A DNA stretch of 64,000 bases from an uncultured Bacteroidota bacterium (GCA_900696575.1 CAADHD010000032.1:26038-90037), one strand, 5' to 3'; numbered from the stretch's first letter, positions 35,100 through 45,431 are shown. A program made the numbers and translations. Notes: a model not told the origin generated them from the sequence alone.

Positions 35100-35609
35100 T
35101 TATTTAAAACCTATTGCAGTATCTTTCTTAAATGATTGTTTCAGTGCAGCCATTTGCATAGCGGCAACAGCCGCATCAGCCCCTTTGTTACCAAGTTTTC
35201 CTCCGGCACGTTCAAGCGCCTGTTCTTTGGTAAGCGTAGTCAGCACACCGAAAATAAAAGGAAAAGAAAGCTGCGCAGAAAGCACCGATAAGGCATTAGC
35301 AACCGACTGGCTGATAAAATCAAAGTGCGGGGTTTCGCCTTTAATAATGCAACCAAGGCAGATGATGGCATTCAGCTTTTCATGGTCATACAGCATGCGC
35401 GCACCGGCCGTAAGTTCATAACTTCCGGGTACCTGAATGGAAATAATGTTTTCAGGTTTGGCGCCATTTTCCAGTAAAATTTCACGGGCACCGCTTTCAA
35501 GCGCAGATGTAATGTCAGTATGCCAATGCGAAGTAACAATTCCGAAACGGAAAGGAGCAGCATCAGGTATGCTGCCGGCATTAACGGGATTGTAAGAACC
35601 TGTAGCCAT
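35100..35609 (-). CDS. ribH: 6,7-dimethyl-8-ribityllumazine synthase
   Basis: Catalyses the penultimate step of riboflavin synthesis. The 169-residue protein has 'RFGIVTSHWHTDITSALESGA', 'IISIQVPGSYELTAGARML', 'AIICLGCIIKGETPHFDFIS' (the catalytic His in 'GETPHFDF', ~residue 98) and 'FIFGVLTTLTKEQALERAGGKLGNKGADA'. These are diagnostic of RibH. ATG at 35609 overlaps the TPR gene stop by one base. Confidence 0.96.
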   Translation of the reverse strand: MATGSYNPVNAGSIPDAAPFRFGIVTSHWHTDITSALESGAREILLENGAKPENIISIQVPGSYELTAGARMLYDHEKLNAIICLGCIIKGETPHFDFISQSVANALSVLSAQLSFPFIFGVLTTLTKEQALERAGGKLGNKGADAAVAAMQMAALKQSFKKDTAIGFK

Positions 35610-36292
35610 CAGGCATTGGCCATGGTACGGGCGCGCGAAATGTATTTTTCCACATCGCGGGCTTCAGTACTGTTCGGATAATCGTTTTTAATTCTTTCGT
35701 AAAGAGCCAGTGCCTGTTTCCAGTCATTTTTCAATTCATAAACCAGTGCAGCTTTCATCATATAGATACAGGCGGTAAACTGGTTTTCGTCCCATTCATA
35801 CGCTTTACGGTAGTAGCGGAGTGCCTCATCTAAATTTTCTTTTTCAAGATAGGCATCACCAATACATCCCAAAGCCGTAGCTCCCGTTATATCATCTTCG
35901 GCATCGTATTTTTTAAGATACTCAATGGCTTTATCGTATTCACCTAATCGGAGATAAGCAGTGCCTGCATAATAATGTGCAAGGTTGGCTGATTGTGAGG
36001 AGCCGTAGTTATCAATAATCTGTAAAAATCCGGGAAAGTTTCCATCGCCATTCAAAGCGAGGTTAAGCGAATCCATTCCATAATATCGCTCTGCCATAAA
36101 CATTTCTTTACGGGCATTATCTTCCTGCGGCTTAACCCAGAACTGCTGGTATGCAATGTATCCTCCCACAATGACGAGGATAGCCGTACCAATAATGGAT
36201 AAGCTTTTTTGATTCTGACGGAGAAAATCTTCTGTTTTTGAAATACTTTCCTGTATGTCAATCGGTTGGTCTTCTGATGTTTTCTTGCTCAT
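35609..36292 (-). CDS. Tetratricopeptide repeat membrane protein
   Basis: A 227-residue protein with a soluble N-terminal tail ('MSKKTSEDQPIDIQESISKTEDF'), one transmembrane helix ('SLSIIGTAILVIVGGYIAYQQF', ~residues 35-56) and about four TPR units ('AHYYAGTAYLRLGEYDKAIEYLKKY', 'GCIGDAYLEKENLDEALRYYRKAYEW', 'WKQALALYERIKNDYPNS'). The layout is like YfgM/TolA-type assembly proteins, with the TPR part outside the cytoplasm. Function unproven. Probably co-transcribed with ribH (one-base overlap). Confidence 0.87.
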   Translation of the reverse strand: MSKKTSEDQPIDIQESISKTEDFLRQNQKSLSIIGTAILVIVGGYIAYQQFWVKPQEDNARKEMFMAERYYGMDSLNLALNGDGNFPGFLQIIDNYGSSQSANLAHYYAGTAYLRLGEYDKAIEYLKKYDAEDDITGATALGCIGDAYLEKENLDEALRYYRKAYEWDENQFTACIYMMKAALVYELKNDWKQALALYERIKNDYPNSTEARDVEKYISRARTMANA

Positions 36293-36440
36293 GATTATTA
36301 AAAGGCGCGCAAATGTATGTAATCTTTGAGCTTAAGCAATGGAATTTAACCGGGCTTATAAAAACATCTTATCAAAAGCGGATGCACGTTAATTGTTGAA
36401 ACAAACAGCGCTTGCTGCCACACCGGGCGAACAGCGAACC

Positions 36441-36448
36441 TATATTTG
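36441..36448 (+). promoter_or_regulatory. -7 element before the phosphohexomutase gene, decides its start
   Basis: 'TATATTTG' fits the consensus exactly. It lies downstream of the ORF-track start (36412) and 20 nt upstream of the GTG at 36469, so transcription can only support the GTG start. Confidence 0.65.
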
Positions 36449-36468
36449 CCTCCAAAATTTTTTCTGCT

Positions 36469-37869
36469 GTGACATTAATAAAATCAATTTCAGGAATCAG
36501 GGGAACCATTGGAGGAAAGCCGGGCGAAGCACTCACACCGGTTGACATAGTGAAATTTACTGCCGGCTATTCAGAATGGATTAAGAAACGATCAGCCAAA
36601 TTAAAAACAAAGCCAGCGGTAGTTGTTGGAAGGGATGCGCGCCCATCAGGGCTGATGGTGCAGCAATTAGTAACATCTACGTTAGTAAGCCTTGGTTTGG
36701 ATGTAATTGACCTGGGGCTATCTACAACGCCCACTGTTGAGATGGCGGTTACGCATCATAAAGCCCGGGGAGGAATCATAATTACTGCAAGTCATAATCC
36801 GCGGCAATGGAATGCCTTAAAACTGCTGAATGAAAAAGGCGAGTTTGTTTCGGCAGCAGCCGGTGATGAGATTCTCCGATTCAGCGAACAGCTTAATGTT
36901 GATTTTGCCGAAGTGAACAATCTGGGAACCGTAACACATGACAAGGATGCACTTCAACGCCACATGGAGTACATACTTGCACTTCCTTTGGTTGACAGAA
37001 TCGCCATTGAAAATGCAGGATTTACAGTGGTAGTGGATGCAGTGAATTCATCAGGCGGAATTGCAGTGCCTGCATTGCTAAAAGAACTGGGGGTTAAACA
37101 AATTATTCCGCTCAATTGCGAACCGGATGGAAATTTTGCGCATAATCCTGAGCCGTTGCCTGAACATCTTTCCGGAATTTCGAAAGAAGTAAAAAAGAAG
37201 AAGGCACATCTCGGAATTGTGGTTGATCCTGATGTTGACCGCCTGGCCATTGTTTGCGAGGATGGCGAAATGTTTGGAGAGGAATACACCTTGGTAGCAG
37301 TAGCCGATTATGTTTTACAAAATAAAAAAGGCGATACGGTTTCCAACCTTTCTTCTTCTCGCGCCCTGCGTGATGTTACTGAACTTCATGGCTGCCGTTA
37401 TTATTCATCAGCAGTAGGAGAGGTAAATGTGGTTGAAAAAATGAAAGAAGCCAAAGCAATTATCGGAGGAGAAGGCAATGGCGGCATCATTGTTCCTGAA
37501 TTGCATTACGGAAGAGATGCCCTGGCAGGAATTGCTTTATTTCTTTCAGGATTGGCTAAATCAGGAAAATCATGTTCTATGTACAGGGCACAGTTTCCGG
37601 ATTATTTCATCTCTAAAAATAAAATTGAACTCAGCCCGGAGATGGAGGTGGATACCATTCTCGAAAAAGTGAAAGAGCGTTACGGTAAATTTAACATCAT
37701 TACCATTGACGGAGTTAAAATTGAATTTGAAAAAGAGTGGGTACATCTGCGGAAATCAAACACCGAACCCATCATCCGCATTTATGCAGAAAGCACCAGC
37801 ATGACTACTGCTGATAATCTTGCCCTGAAAATAATGAAAGATATCAGAGAAGTTGCAGGCAGGCATTAG
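36469..37869 (+). CDS. glmM: Phosphoglucosamine mutase / phosphomannomutase family
   Basis: Alpha-D-phosphohexomutase of 466 residues. I use the GTG at 36469 ('MTLIKSISGIRGTIGGKPGEALTPVDIVKF') for the reason given by the promoter entry. The active-site phosphoserine loop 'IIITASHNPRQWNALKLL', the Mg loop 'GIVVDPDVDRLAIV' (DxDxDR) and the sugar loop 'GEGNGGIIV' plus the phosphate loop 'RKSNTEPIIRIYAES' are in order. The family makes glucosamine 1-phosphate or mannose 1-phosphate for envelope polymers. The GlmM versus ManB choice is not settled by the motifs; gene symbol is provisional. Confidence 0.85.
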   Translation: MTLIKSISGIRGTIGGKPGEALTPVDIVKFTAGYSEWIKKRSAKLKTKPAVVVGRDARPSGLMVQQLVTSTLVSLGLDVIDLGLSTTPTVEMAVTHHKARGGIIITASHNPRQWNALKLLNEKGEFVSAAAGDEILRFSEQLNVDFAEVNNLGTVTHDKDALQRHMEYILALPLVDRIAIENAGFTVVVDAVNSSGGIAVPALLKELGVKQIIPLNCEPDGNFAHNPEPLPEHLSGISKEVKKKKAHLGIVVDPDVDRLAIVCEDGEMFGEEYTLVAVADYVLQNKKGDTVSNLSSSRALRDVTELHGCRYYSSAVGEVNVVEKMKEAKAIIGGEGNGGIIVPELHYGRDALAGIALFLSGLAKSGKSCSMYRAQFPDYFISKNKIELSPEMEVDTILEKVKERYGKFNIITIDGVKIEFEKEWVHLRKSNTEPIIRIYAESTSMTTADNLALKIMKDIREVAGRH

Positions 37870-37879
37870 ATATATCTTT

Positions 37880-39940
37880 TTATTTCAGAAACCGTTCAAG
37901 CCACTCAAAATACACCCGTTGCCACATCACGCTGTTCTGAGGTTTGGTAACCCAGTGGCCTTCATCAGGAAAATAAAGAAACCTTGCCTGCAGGTTCAGC
38001 AACCGGGCTGCAGTAAATGCTTCCATTCCCTGACTTAACGGAACACGGAAATCTTTTTCATTGTGTATGACAAGAATAGGAGTATCCCAGTTCTGAACAT
38101 ACAGATGAGGTGAGAATTTGGTGTAACTCACATTATCTCTGTTTTCCCAATAAGGGCCGCCCATATCAAAATCGGTAAAAAATAATTCTTCCGTTGTGCC
38201 ATACATGCTTTCCAGATTGAAAACACCGCAATGTGAAATGAATGTTTTAAATCTCTTCTGATGGTTTCCTGCCAGCCAGTAAACGGAGTATCCGCCAAAG
38301 CTTGCACCCACTGCGCCTAACCTGTCTTTATCTACATAAGGCTCTTTGCTTACATCATCAATGGCCGAGAGTAAATCCTGCATGGCCTGTCCGCCCCAGT
38401 CGCCCGAAATCTGTCTGTTCCATTCTGTACCAAACGAAGGAAGCCCCCTCCGGTTAGGAGCTATAACAATATACCCGTTGGCAGCCATCAGTTGGAAATT
38501 CCAGCGGTATGAAAAAAACTGACTTACGGTGCTTTGCGGCCCGCCCTGGCTATAAAGCAATGCCGGATATTTTTTCTTCGGGTCAAAATCTGGCGGGTAA
38601 ATAACCCAGGTAAGCATTTGCTTTTCATCGGTTGTGGTAACCATGCGTTTTTCAACCTTTCCTGTTTTTATTCCTGATAGAATAGCGGCATTGATGGAGG
38701 TAATTTGTCTGGCATTTCCTGTCTTCAGGTCAATGCGGAAAAGCTCAGCCGGCATACTCATGCTCATCATAGCAGTAATCATTACGGTTTTATCACCGGC
38801 TCCGGCAAAAGAATAAGCATGATGATCGCCAATATCATTGGTGATTTGCCTGAAAGGGTAAGCAGTCCGGTTTCGGGTGTCATGCACCCACAGTTGTTCG
38901 GTAGCATTGATTTTACAGAGGTAATAAATCTGTAATCCGTCATTGCTCCATTGAGCGTTCTCGGCAGAGTAATCAAATCCGCGGGTTACTTCGCGTTTGC
39001 TTCGCGTTTTTAACTCTATTACAAAAATGCGGTTGCGGTCGGCTTCGTATTTAGGCGTCTCCATGCTGAGCCAGAGCAGTAGTTTTCCGTCAGGCGAAAA
39101 TTTCGGATCGGTATCATAACCCAGCATGCCTGTTGTTAAGTTCTCTGTTTTTCCGGTGGCAACATCGTAAAGGTAAATTTCACTGTTGGTAGATGTGGCA
39201 TAGTCTGCGCCATTCAATTTTTTACAGGTGTAGGCAATCTGTTTTCCGTCAGAACTGATGTCAATCTGCTCGACACCGCCCATGGGTTTCATTGGCGAAT
39301 CGTAAGGCTCGCCTTTCATGATGTCAATGATATTTTCAAGTTTTCCATTTGAATAAGCAGCAGTGAAAACATGGGAGCGGTCGCCATCATCCCATGCATT
39401 CCAGTGGCGGTACATCAGGTCATCATACACGCGGGCTGTTGTCTTGGGCAGGTCCTGATACATTTCCTTACCAAAAAAATAAAGCGACTTTACATCAGCC
39501 GTAAACCATATCCGGGAATTGTTTTTACAGAATCCGAAATTGGAAATGGAAGCAGAATGTGTTGAAAGCTGCTTTTTACCTGAGCCATCAGATTTTATGT
39601 ACCAGATCTGATTTTTGCCATCCGCATCAGGGGCTAAAAAAGCCACGGCTGCACCGTTTTCAATCCATTGTGCTGATGATTCATCAATGTTCTTTTCTCC
39701 GACTAAAACGGATGTATTTCCGGTTTCGAGGTTGTGGAGATACAGGTCTGTATTTCCTTTGTTTTCGGAGAGATCAAAACTTCTTACCGCTAAAACAACC
39801 AATTTTCCATCGGGTGAGAGGGCTGGAGAGGAGATTCTTTTCAATTTCCACAGCAGTTCAGGATTGTAGTTTTGTGAAAAAACAAAGAAAGAATTGACAA
39901 TAAGCAAACCGGCTAACCAAAAGGTTGTTGACTTTTTCAT
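37880..39940 (-). CDS. S9 family peptidase (prolyl oligopeptidase-type)
   Basis: Exported serine peptidase of 686 residues with signal peptide 'MKKSTTFWLAGLLIVNSFFVFSQ'. Residues ~25-420 form a beta-propeller with TolB/WD-like blades ('SSPALSPDGKLVVLAVRSFD', 'DPKFSPDGKLLLWLSMET'). The alpha/beta hydrolase C-terminal part holds 'GAVGASFGGYSVYWLAG' (nucleophile Ser), 'VIHNEKDFRVPLSQGMEAF' (Asp) and 'FPDEGHWV' (His). Resembles DPP-type and acylaminoacyl peptidases. No T9SS tail, so it should be periplasmic. Convergent with the phosphohexomutase gene, 10 nt apart. Confidence 0.93.
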   Translation of the reverse strand: MKKSTTFWLAGLLIVNSFFVFSQNYNPELLWKLKRISSPALSPDGKLVVLAVRSFDLSENKGNTDLYLHNLETGNTSVLVGEKNIDESSAQWIENGAAVAFLAPDADGKNQIWYIKSDGSGKKQLSTHSASISNFGFCKNNSRIWFTADVKSLYFFGKEMYQDLPKTTARVYDDLMYRHWNAWDDGDRSHVFTAAYSNGKLENIIDIMKGEPYDSPMKPMGGVEQIDISSDGKQIAYTCKKLNGADYATSTNSEIYLYDVATGKTENLTTGMLGYDTDPKFSPDGKLLLWLSMETPKYEADRNRIFVIELKTRSKREVTRGFDYSAENAQWSNDGLQIYYLCKINATEQLWVHDTRNRTAYPFRQITNDIGDHHAYSFAGAGDKTVMITAMMSMSMPAELFRIDLKTGNARQITSINAAILSGIKTGKVEKRMVTTTDEKQMLTWVIYPPDFDPKKKYPALLYSQGGPQSTVSQFFSYRWNFQLMAANGYIVIAPNRRGLPSFGTEWNRQISGDWGGQAMQDLLSAIDDVSKEPYVDKDRLGAVGASFGGYSVYWLAGNHQKRFKTFISHCGVFNLESMYGTTEELFFTDFDMGGPYWENRDNVSYTKFSPHLYVQNWDTPILVIHNEKDFRVPLSQGMEAFTAARLLNLQARFLYFPDEGHWVTKPQNSVMWQRVYFEWLERFLK

Positions 39941-40176
39941 ATTTACATCGTTAAATGACGGTCCAAAAGTGATAAATCAATAGCTGAAAAACCACTTAAT
40001 ACAAATGTATTACCCGAAGAATCAGGAAATTAACACTTCAGGAAATTATCAACAAAACATCAATAAATACTTGTTTTTTAAAAAATCTTGCAACATCTTC
40101 GGGGCGGCTTTAAAACCGGAACATTTCTTTAAACTTAAAACTTAATTTTATGATAAACATCAATACACTTAAGGCT

Positions 40177-43100
40177 ATGAAAAAAAATATACTTTCCGTG
40201 GCGCTCTGCTTCCTGTTCGCTCATTCCGGATTTTCACAAGTGATAGTTAATGAAGGTTTTGACATAGCCGGAGGTATGCCATCTCAACTGTTGGCTACCG
40301 GTTGGGATCAGTTAAAGATTTTGCCCAGTGTTGATCCTGACAATGTTTGGCTTAGAACGAATACTTCCGTATATGCTCCGATCCATGGAACGCAGGCAGG
40401 TGCAGGTATGCTTCGTTATCGTTCTTATGATGTTAATGGGGAGGCTGCCATTGCTGTTTCAAGGCCTTATGATTTAAGGCAAAGAGGAGCCGGAGCCTCA
40501 ACGTTTAGTTTTTACATGTTCCGGGAAAATACCTGGGCAGGAATTGCTGATAATATTCAGGTTTACATTAACACTGCTCCAAACTTAACAGGTGCAACAT
40601 TGCTTGCAGAAAATGTTTCTTCACTCACCGCCATAAACCGCGACAGAAATTTAGCTCCTGTTGTGGCAGCTGACGGATGGTATCAGTACGCTTACACTAT
40701 TCCTGCCGGGGTTGCATGGAATGTTCAAAATGTTTATGTTATCATAAGAGGTAATGCAGCATTTGGTAATGATATTTTTATTGATTCATTTACTATACAA
40801 ACTTATCCCTCTAATCAGGCCATAACATCTTATGGTTTGGTTTATCAAAATACAACGAATGTGGGTATAAATACTACCGGCAACTGGATTGTAGCCGCTA
40901 ACATTGTTGCCGATGGAGAGAATACTACTCCAACTATAAATAACATAACATTCAATTTGTTAGGGGTAACTTCCAATTACAATGGTGATATAGCCAGCGC
41001 CCGTTTATTCTGGACAGGCGGAACGCCATACTTTGACATTAATTTTGCAACACAATTAGGTGCAGCATTCAATAATCCTTTTGGGTCTTCAAATCTTGCA
41101 TTCAGTCCCGGTGCAGCATTTAGATTCCACAATGGGAACAATTATTTCTGGTTGGTTTACAATATAACTGCCGCAGCTACTCCCGGTAACTTTGTAGATG
41201 GTGAGTTTGTCGGATACCAGATTACACCCGGTGGGGCATTTAATGCACCCTCACCTGCCACCTTAGCAGGAGGCCGCGAAATAGACTTGCCTTACTGCAT
41301 ACCGCAGTATTTTACTGGTACCTCATGGGCAGGTTATAATAACAATGACTACATTAACCACGTAATTCTGAATGGTGAGACCGGTTACCCTGTAATAAAC
41401 AATAATCTTAATAGTCAGGGACCTAACATTGCACCCTGGTTTGGCGGTCCTTGCCCATTCAGCGCTCACCCTCCTGATTACGAAAGATTTCCGGCAGTAC
41501 CTGGAAAAACAACTGCCTTGAAAGTAAGTACTGCCTATACACTCACCGCTCAGGTAGGAACTTATTTCAGCGGAAATTGTCTTGCAGCCTGGATTGATTA
41601 CAATAAGGACGGAGACTTTTTCGATGCCGGTGAAAAACTTGGCCAGACTCCTTATCCTCCGGGATTGGCTAATCTGGGATGGTGGAATCAGAACTTTACC
41701 GTACCTGCAAGTCCTGTACTTGGTTCAACTACGTTACGTGTTCGTGAAGCATGGATAAATAATAACATTGACCCGTGTGCCACCTATACATATGGTGAAA
41801 CAGAAGATTACAACATAACCTTAATTCCGGATTGTAACATCCTACCGGGATGGCGTGTTTGGCTGGGTGGTTTCAGTGATGACTGGGATAACCCGTTAAA
41901 CTGGTGCGGTGGCGTGCCAACCATTGGTTCAGATGCTGCCATACTTCCGGATATTGATCCTTTATTGCCGGGAGATCAAAGACCGGTTTATCAACCTGTA
42001 ATTAAACAAGGGATAGCTGCAACTACGAGGCGCTTTATGATTGTTGGTGCTGATACACTTACCACCAACGCTCACATTGGCGCTTCATTTACCGCTGCTG
42101 GAGACTCAATTTCTATTCAGAATAACAATTCAATGTGGAAGGTTGTAGCTAATCTTAGAGACTCCGTGAAGATGTATTTAGGAGCACTTAATGTATCAAC
42201 GGTTCAACCCGTTACTCAGGCTTCAATCGGCTATCGTCAGAGAAGCACTACTGTTTTTACCCAGGCAGAAATGTTGGCAACGGGAATGAAACCGGGTGAT
42301 GTGATTGATTCTATAATGCTAACCTTCATAACGCGAGCCAGTACTCAGCCTTACAATGGCTTTACAGTAAGTTTTTATTATACCACAGCCGGTTGGACCA
42401 CACCCCTGACTCCATCGGCATGGCCACCTGTTTTAGCCGGTTATACCACTGTATTTACCGGTAACATTAACCTTAGTGCAGCAGGCCCATATTTTGTACC
42501 TGCAGGAGGCGGAAAACTTTATCTGCCCATCACTCCTTTTCAGTGGAGCGGAACCAACGGTTATGATTTTGTTGTTGAAATTTGTTACAATAATGCAGCG
42601 GCAACTGCGGCCGATGTAATGCATTCTACGCAATTGATTGGTATCAGGAAGTACATGAGGGTTGTTAATGCCAGTGCTGCTGCCGGTCCGGGATGCTCCT
42701 TAAATCCGGGAGATCTCAATACGCTAAGAACCGGATCGGAAAACCGGCCTAATATCCAGTTCCATTATCGCAGAATTTATGATAAATTCCCTATCAACCT
42801 GACCAGAGGCGATTGGATTAACAGAGGGACATTTATTGCAGGACGAAGCAGGGTAACCTTTTCTGCCGGTGCCGGTGCAATTCAGAAAATTGCCGGAACA
42901 TCCATTACCAATTTCTGTGATGTTACGGTTAATACCGGTTTGAATGTAAGAATGGATATAGATGCTAACATTGACAGCCTTCTTATACTTCAATCAGGAC
43001 GGATGATTATGAACTCAAACCTGCTTACCCTTAACTACGGTATTAATTCTGCCATGACTCGGGTTAACGGTTATTTACAAAGCGAGGTAGCACCTCCGGC

Positions 43101-44109
43101 TGCTTATTCAAGAGTACGTTGGAATATTGGTGCGAATACCGGCTTATATACATTCCCCTTTGTAACAATAAGCGGAGTGTATATACCCTTTACCTATCAG
43201 CCAACCGCAGGCACCACAGACTTGACTGTTTCAACTTATCCTACCAATGCTGCCAATTTGCCATGGCCGGTGGGTGTATCCAATATCAACAATTATTACA
43301 CCCAGGCTGATAACAGCGCCAATATGGTTGACCGGTTCTGGATTCTCAGCAATCTCGGTGTTAACCCTCAAGCCGATATGACCTTCCGTTTTGCCCCTGC
43401 AGAATCAGCCGGTGCCGGTACTTATTGGTCGCAACGTTACGACCCTCTGTTAGGATGGAGGGAATATACGCCCGGTCAAACCTATAATGCCGGTACTTTT
43501 ACCAATACTTCTCCGGCTCTTGTGGAACATAATACTCCCTGGACTTTGACCCTTAACACGCAGCCACTGCCGGTAGAATTGCTCAGTTTTAAAGCGAAAG
43601 CAATTGGCAAGAGAGTCAAGCTTGATTGGGTTACTGCTTCTGAAATTGATAACAACCGTTTCGAAATACACAGAACTACCGATGGCCGTGATTTTACCTA
43701 CATAGGAGAGCGTAAAAGCTTAGGCAGTGGCTCTCAGACTCGTTCTTATATTTTGTTTGATGAGAAGCCTTTAAACGGATTGCAGTTCTATCGTTTAACC
43801 GAAATTGACAACAGTGGTCGTGAGCAAACACATCCCATGGTTGCGGTTAATATCAGCAGCGAAATGAACATTGTGGGTGTTTATGACAATAATAACAGCA
43901 GTTTAACGGTTGTATTTAATTACAACAGCAACCTTCCTTACAGTTACAAACTGATTGATATTTCAGGAAGAGTTATTGACAGCGGTGAGAAATTAAGTGG
44001 TACGGAAGGTATGAATTATCTCGAAATTAACCGAGATGTAGCGGCCGGTATTTATACAATCATCATTAATAACGATGTTGAAACCGCCAGCCGGAAGTTT
44101 ATCAGATAG
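40177..44109 (+). CDS. Large multidomain secreted protein with GEVED domain and T9SS tail
   Basis: A 1310-residue surface protein; the ATG at 40177 gives signal peptide 'MKKNILSVALCFLFAHSGFSQ', the upstream ATG at 40150 adds nine residues. Order: choice-of-anchor J/MAM-like domain ('VIVNEGFDIAGGMPSQLLATGWDQ', ~21-200); BNR-N-terminal-like domain ('FNLLGVTSNYNGDIASARLFWTGG', ~250-360); GEVED domain ('AWIDYNKDGDFFDAGEKLG' ... 'YGETEDYNITLI', ~440-550); a long beta-rich middle; then 'WVTASEIDNNRFEIHRTTDGRDF' (FN3-like) and a T9SS type A tail. Likely an adhesin or substrate-binding surface protein. No catalytic motif seen. Confidence 0.9.
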   Translation: MKKNILSVALCFLFAHSGFSQVIVNEGFDIAGGMPSQLLATGWDQLKILPSVDPDNVWLRTNTSVYAPIHGTQAGAGMLRYRSYDVNGEAAIAVSRPYDLRQRGAGASTFSFYMFRENTWAGIADNIQVYINTAPNLTGATLLAENVSSLTAINRDRNLAPVVAADGWYQYAYTIPAGVAWNVQNVYVIIRGNAAFGNDIFIDSFTIQTYPSNQAITSYGLVYQNTTNVGINTTGNWIVAANIVADGENTTPTINNITFNLLGVTSNYNGDIASARLFWTGGTPYFDINFATQLGAAFNNPFGSSNLAFSPGAAFRFHNGNNYFWLVYNITAAATPGNFVDGEFVGYQITPGGAFNAPSPATLAGGREIDLPYCIPQYFTGTSWAGYNNNDYINHVILNGETGYPVINNNLNSQGPNIAPWFGGPCPFSAHPPDYERFPAVPGKTTALKVSTAYTLTAQVGTYFSGNCLAAWIDYNKDGDFFDAGEKLGQTPYPPGLANLGWWNQNFTVPASPVLGSTTLRVREAWINNNIDPCATYTYGETEDYNITLIPDCNILPGWRVWLGGFSDDWDNPLNWCGGVPTIGSDAAILPDIDPLLPGDQRPVYQPVIKQGIAATTRRFMIVGADTLTTNAHIGASFTAAGDSISIQNNNSMWKVVANLRDSVKMYLGALNVSTVQPVTQASIGYRQRSTTVFTQAEMLATGMKPGDVIDSIMLTFITRASTQPYNGFTVSFYYTTAGWTTPLTPSAWPPVLAGYTTVFTGNINLSAAGPYFVPAGGGKLYLPITPFQWSGTNGYDFVVEICYNNAAATAADVMHSTQLIGIRKYMRVVNASAAAGPGCSLNPGDLNTLRTGSENRPNIQFHYRRIYDKFPINLTRGDWINRGTFIAGRSRVTFSAGAGAIQKIAGTSITNFCDVTVNTGLNVRMDIDANIDSLLILQSGRMIMNSNLLTLNYGINSAMTRVNGYLQSEVAPPAAYSRVRWNIGANTGLYTFPFVTISGVYIPFTYQPTAGTTDLTVSTYPTNAANLPWPVGVSNINNYYTQADNSANMVDRFWILSNLGVNPQADMTFRFAPAESAGAGTYWSQRYDPLLGWREYTPGQTYNAGTFTNTSPALVEHNTPWTLTLNTQPLPVELLSFKAKAIGKRVKLDWVTASEIDNNRFEIHRTTDGRDFTYIGERKSLGSGSQTRSYILFDEKPLNGLQFYRLTEIDNSGREQTHPMVAVNISSEMNIVGVYDNNNSSLTVVFNYNSNLPYSYKLIDISGRVIDSGEKLSGTEGMNYLEINRDVAAGIYTIIINNDVETASRKFIR

Positions 44110-44132
44110 GATGTATTCATATTTTTAAGTTA

Positions 44133-44163
44133 GGAACTGCCCCGCTTGCGGGGCAGTTCCTTT
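44133..44163 (+). terminator. Rho-independent terminator
   Basis: Thirteen-base perfect stem 'ggaactgccccgc'/'gcggggcagttcc' with a tiny loop, followed by a short 'ttt'. It begins 24 nt after the stop of the large GEVED protein. Confidence 0.9.
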
Positions 44164-45400
44164 AACATACAATTGTATTAAAGTAATTTACAAGGTAAGG
44201 CAACCCTGATAGTATTTTCTTCGGGTGCTTTCATTTGTTATTAAAATTTTCTGACAGGGATTTTTAATCAGCAACCATAAAACATCCTGCTCTCTATTTT
44301 GCAGAAGTAGTACATTTTTGCTGTTGTATCACCATCCGTTCATTCTGAAACAAAATACTGATTTTATCAAATATAATCTCAAGCAACTAAAAGATAACTT
44401 CCTCAGCAGGCTTTAGAAGGTCCGGAGAAGTATTTTCGGATTCGCAATTGTCATTGAGAGTTTCTTCAGGGGAGATTTAACCCGAATCAGGAGACCCTCC
44501 GTTAAATTGTTTACAGGAAAGGGAATATCGCAATTAGTCTATCATCGGAAAGCTTAATAATTTCATCGCATGCGTCATCCTGTTCTGATTATGTTATCCT
44601 ATCGCGCCTGTTTGATTCTTAAACATGCGTATATTAAATTCTTAAATCGTAATTAAGGAATGCATAACCCAGCAAGTGAAGAGAAATCAAAAAACCAAAT
44701 CAGACAGAGTTTTTACTATCTGATTCTGTATTCCAATCGCTGATTACTTCTATGTATCCGGAAATTTGGATTTATAAAACTGAGGAATAAATCCGATCTC
44801 AACTTTGAACCGCCTTTTACCGGATTTATGCAGGAGGATATTAAAAATCAATGCAAGCTTATTCTTGGTAAGGAGCAGATGTTTTAAAGCATGGTTAAAA
44901 TTATTTTTGAAATGATACTCCAGGTCAGGAGCAAACACTCCGGTTTTTGTTCTGAACTGAACCTGACGAACAGCATTTTACTTATTTCAGTCTCATGTTT
45001 GTTTTTAATAATTTTATTCGAATACCCGCTTCATTATGTACAACTTTCCGTGATCATATTTTATTATGACGTTGTTAGCTTAAAAAGCAACGAATACATA
45101 GCATTGACTATGGCTTATGTTTTTTTTTCGAAAGGGAAGCAGCTTTGAATATGCCGTTATTGGGTTTACTTATAGAACCAAGTTCAGTAAAATGCAGGGA
45201 TTTTTCAACCAAACAAATCGCTCCTGAGAATACGCAGCGCATTGAATTCGATGGAAGGAAAATAAACTTTATGTCCCCGCATTAACAATTGAAGGATGAG
45301 CAAATGGAATAACAAACTGTTTATCAGAACATAAATTGAACAGTGAATAGTCCTGTTCAATGGAAAATTTGTTTCCGTTTATAGGATTTAAAACATGAAC
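44164..45400. other. Long gene-free stretch
   Basis: About 1.2 kb of AT-rich DNA between a terminator and the terminator of the convergent BNR-type gene. The only ORFs (minus 44750-44938; plus 44891-45148) overlap each other on opposite strands and show no recognisable family. A 'tacatttttgc' stretch near 44310 is a poor promoter match. I see no tRNA, hairpin array or tandem repeat. It may hold decayed genes or a non-coding RNA. Confidence 0.5.
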
Positions 45401-45431
45401 AAAAAAAAGCCGCCCTTTTGAGGCAGCTTTT
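45401..45431 (-). terminator. Terminator of the BNR-type T9SS gene
   Basis: Hairpin 'aaaaaaagccgcc'/'ggcagcttttttt' with one mismatch and a ~7-nt loop. In minus-strand orientation it lies ~23 nt after the stop codon and ends in a U run; the A run on the other side could also stop rightward transcription. Confidence 0.8.

Noticed and set aside
36412-36468. Upstream extension of the phosphohexomutase ORF
   Set aside because: Lies upstream of or within the promoter element; the GTG at 36469 gives the family's normal N-terminus.
44750-44938. 62-residue minus-strand ORF that could be a transposase remnant
   Set aside because: I could not identify any transposase motif or terminal repeats.
44891-45148. 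85-residue ORF with a hydrophobic stretch
   Set aside because: Overlaps a minus-strand ORF, no neighbours or family match; likely chance in AT-rich DNA.
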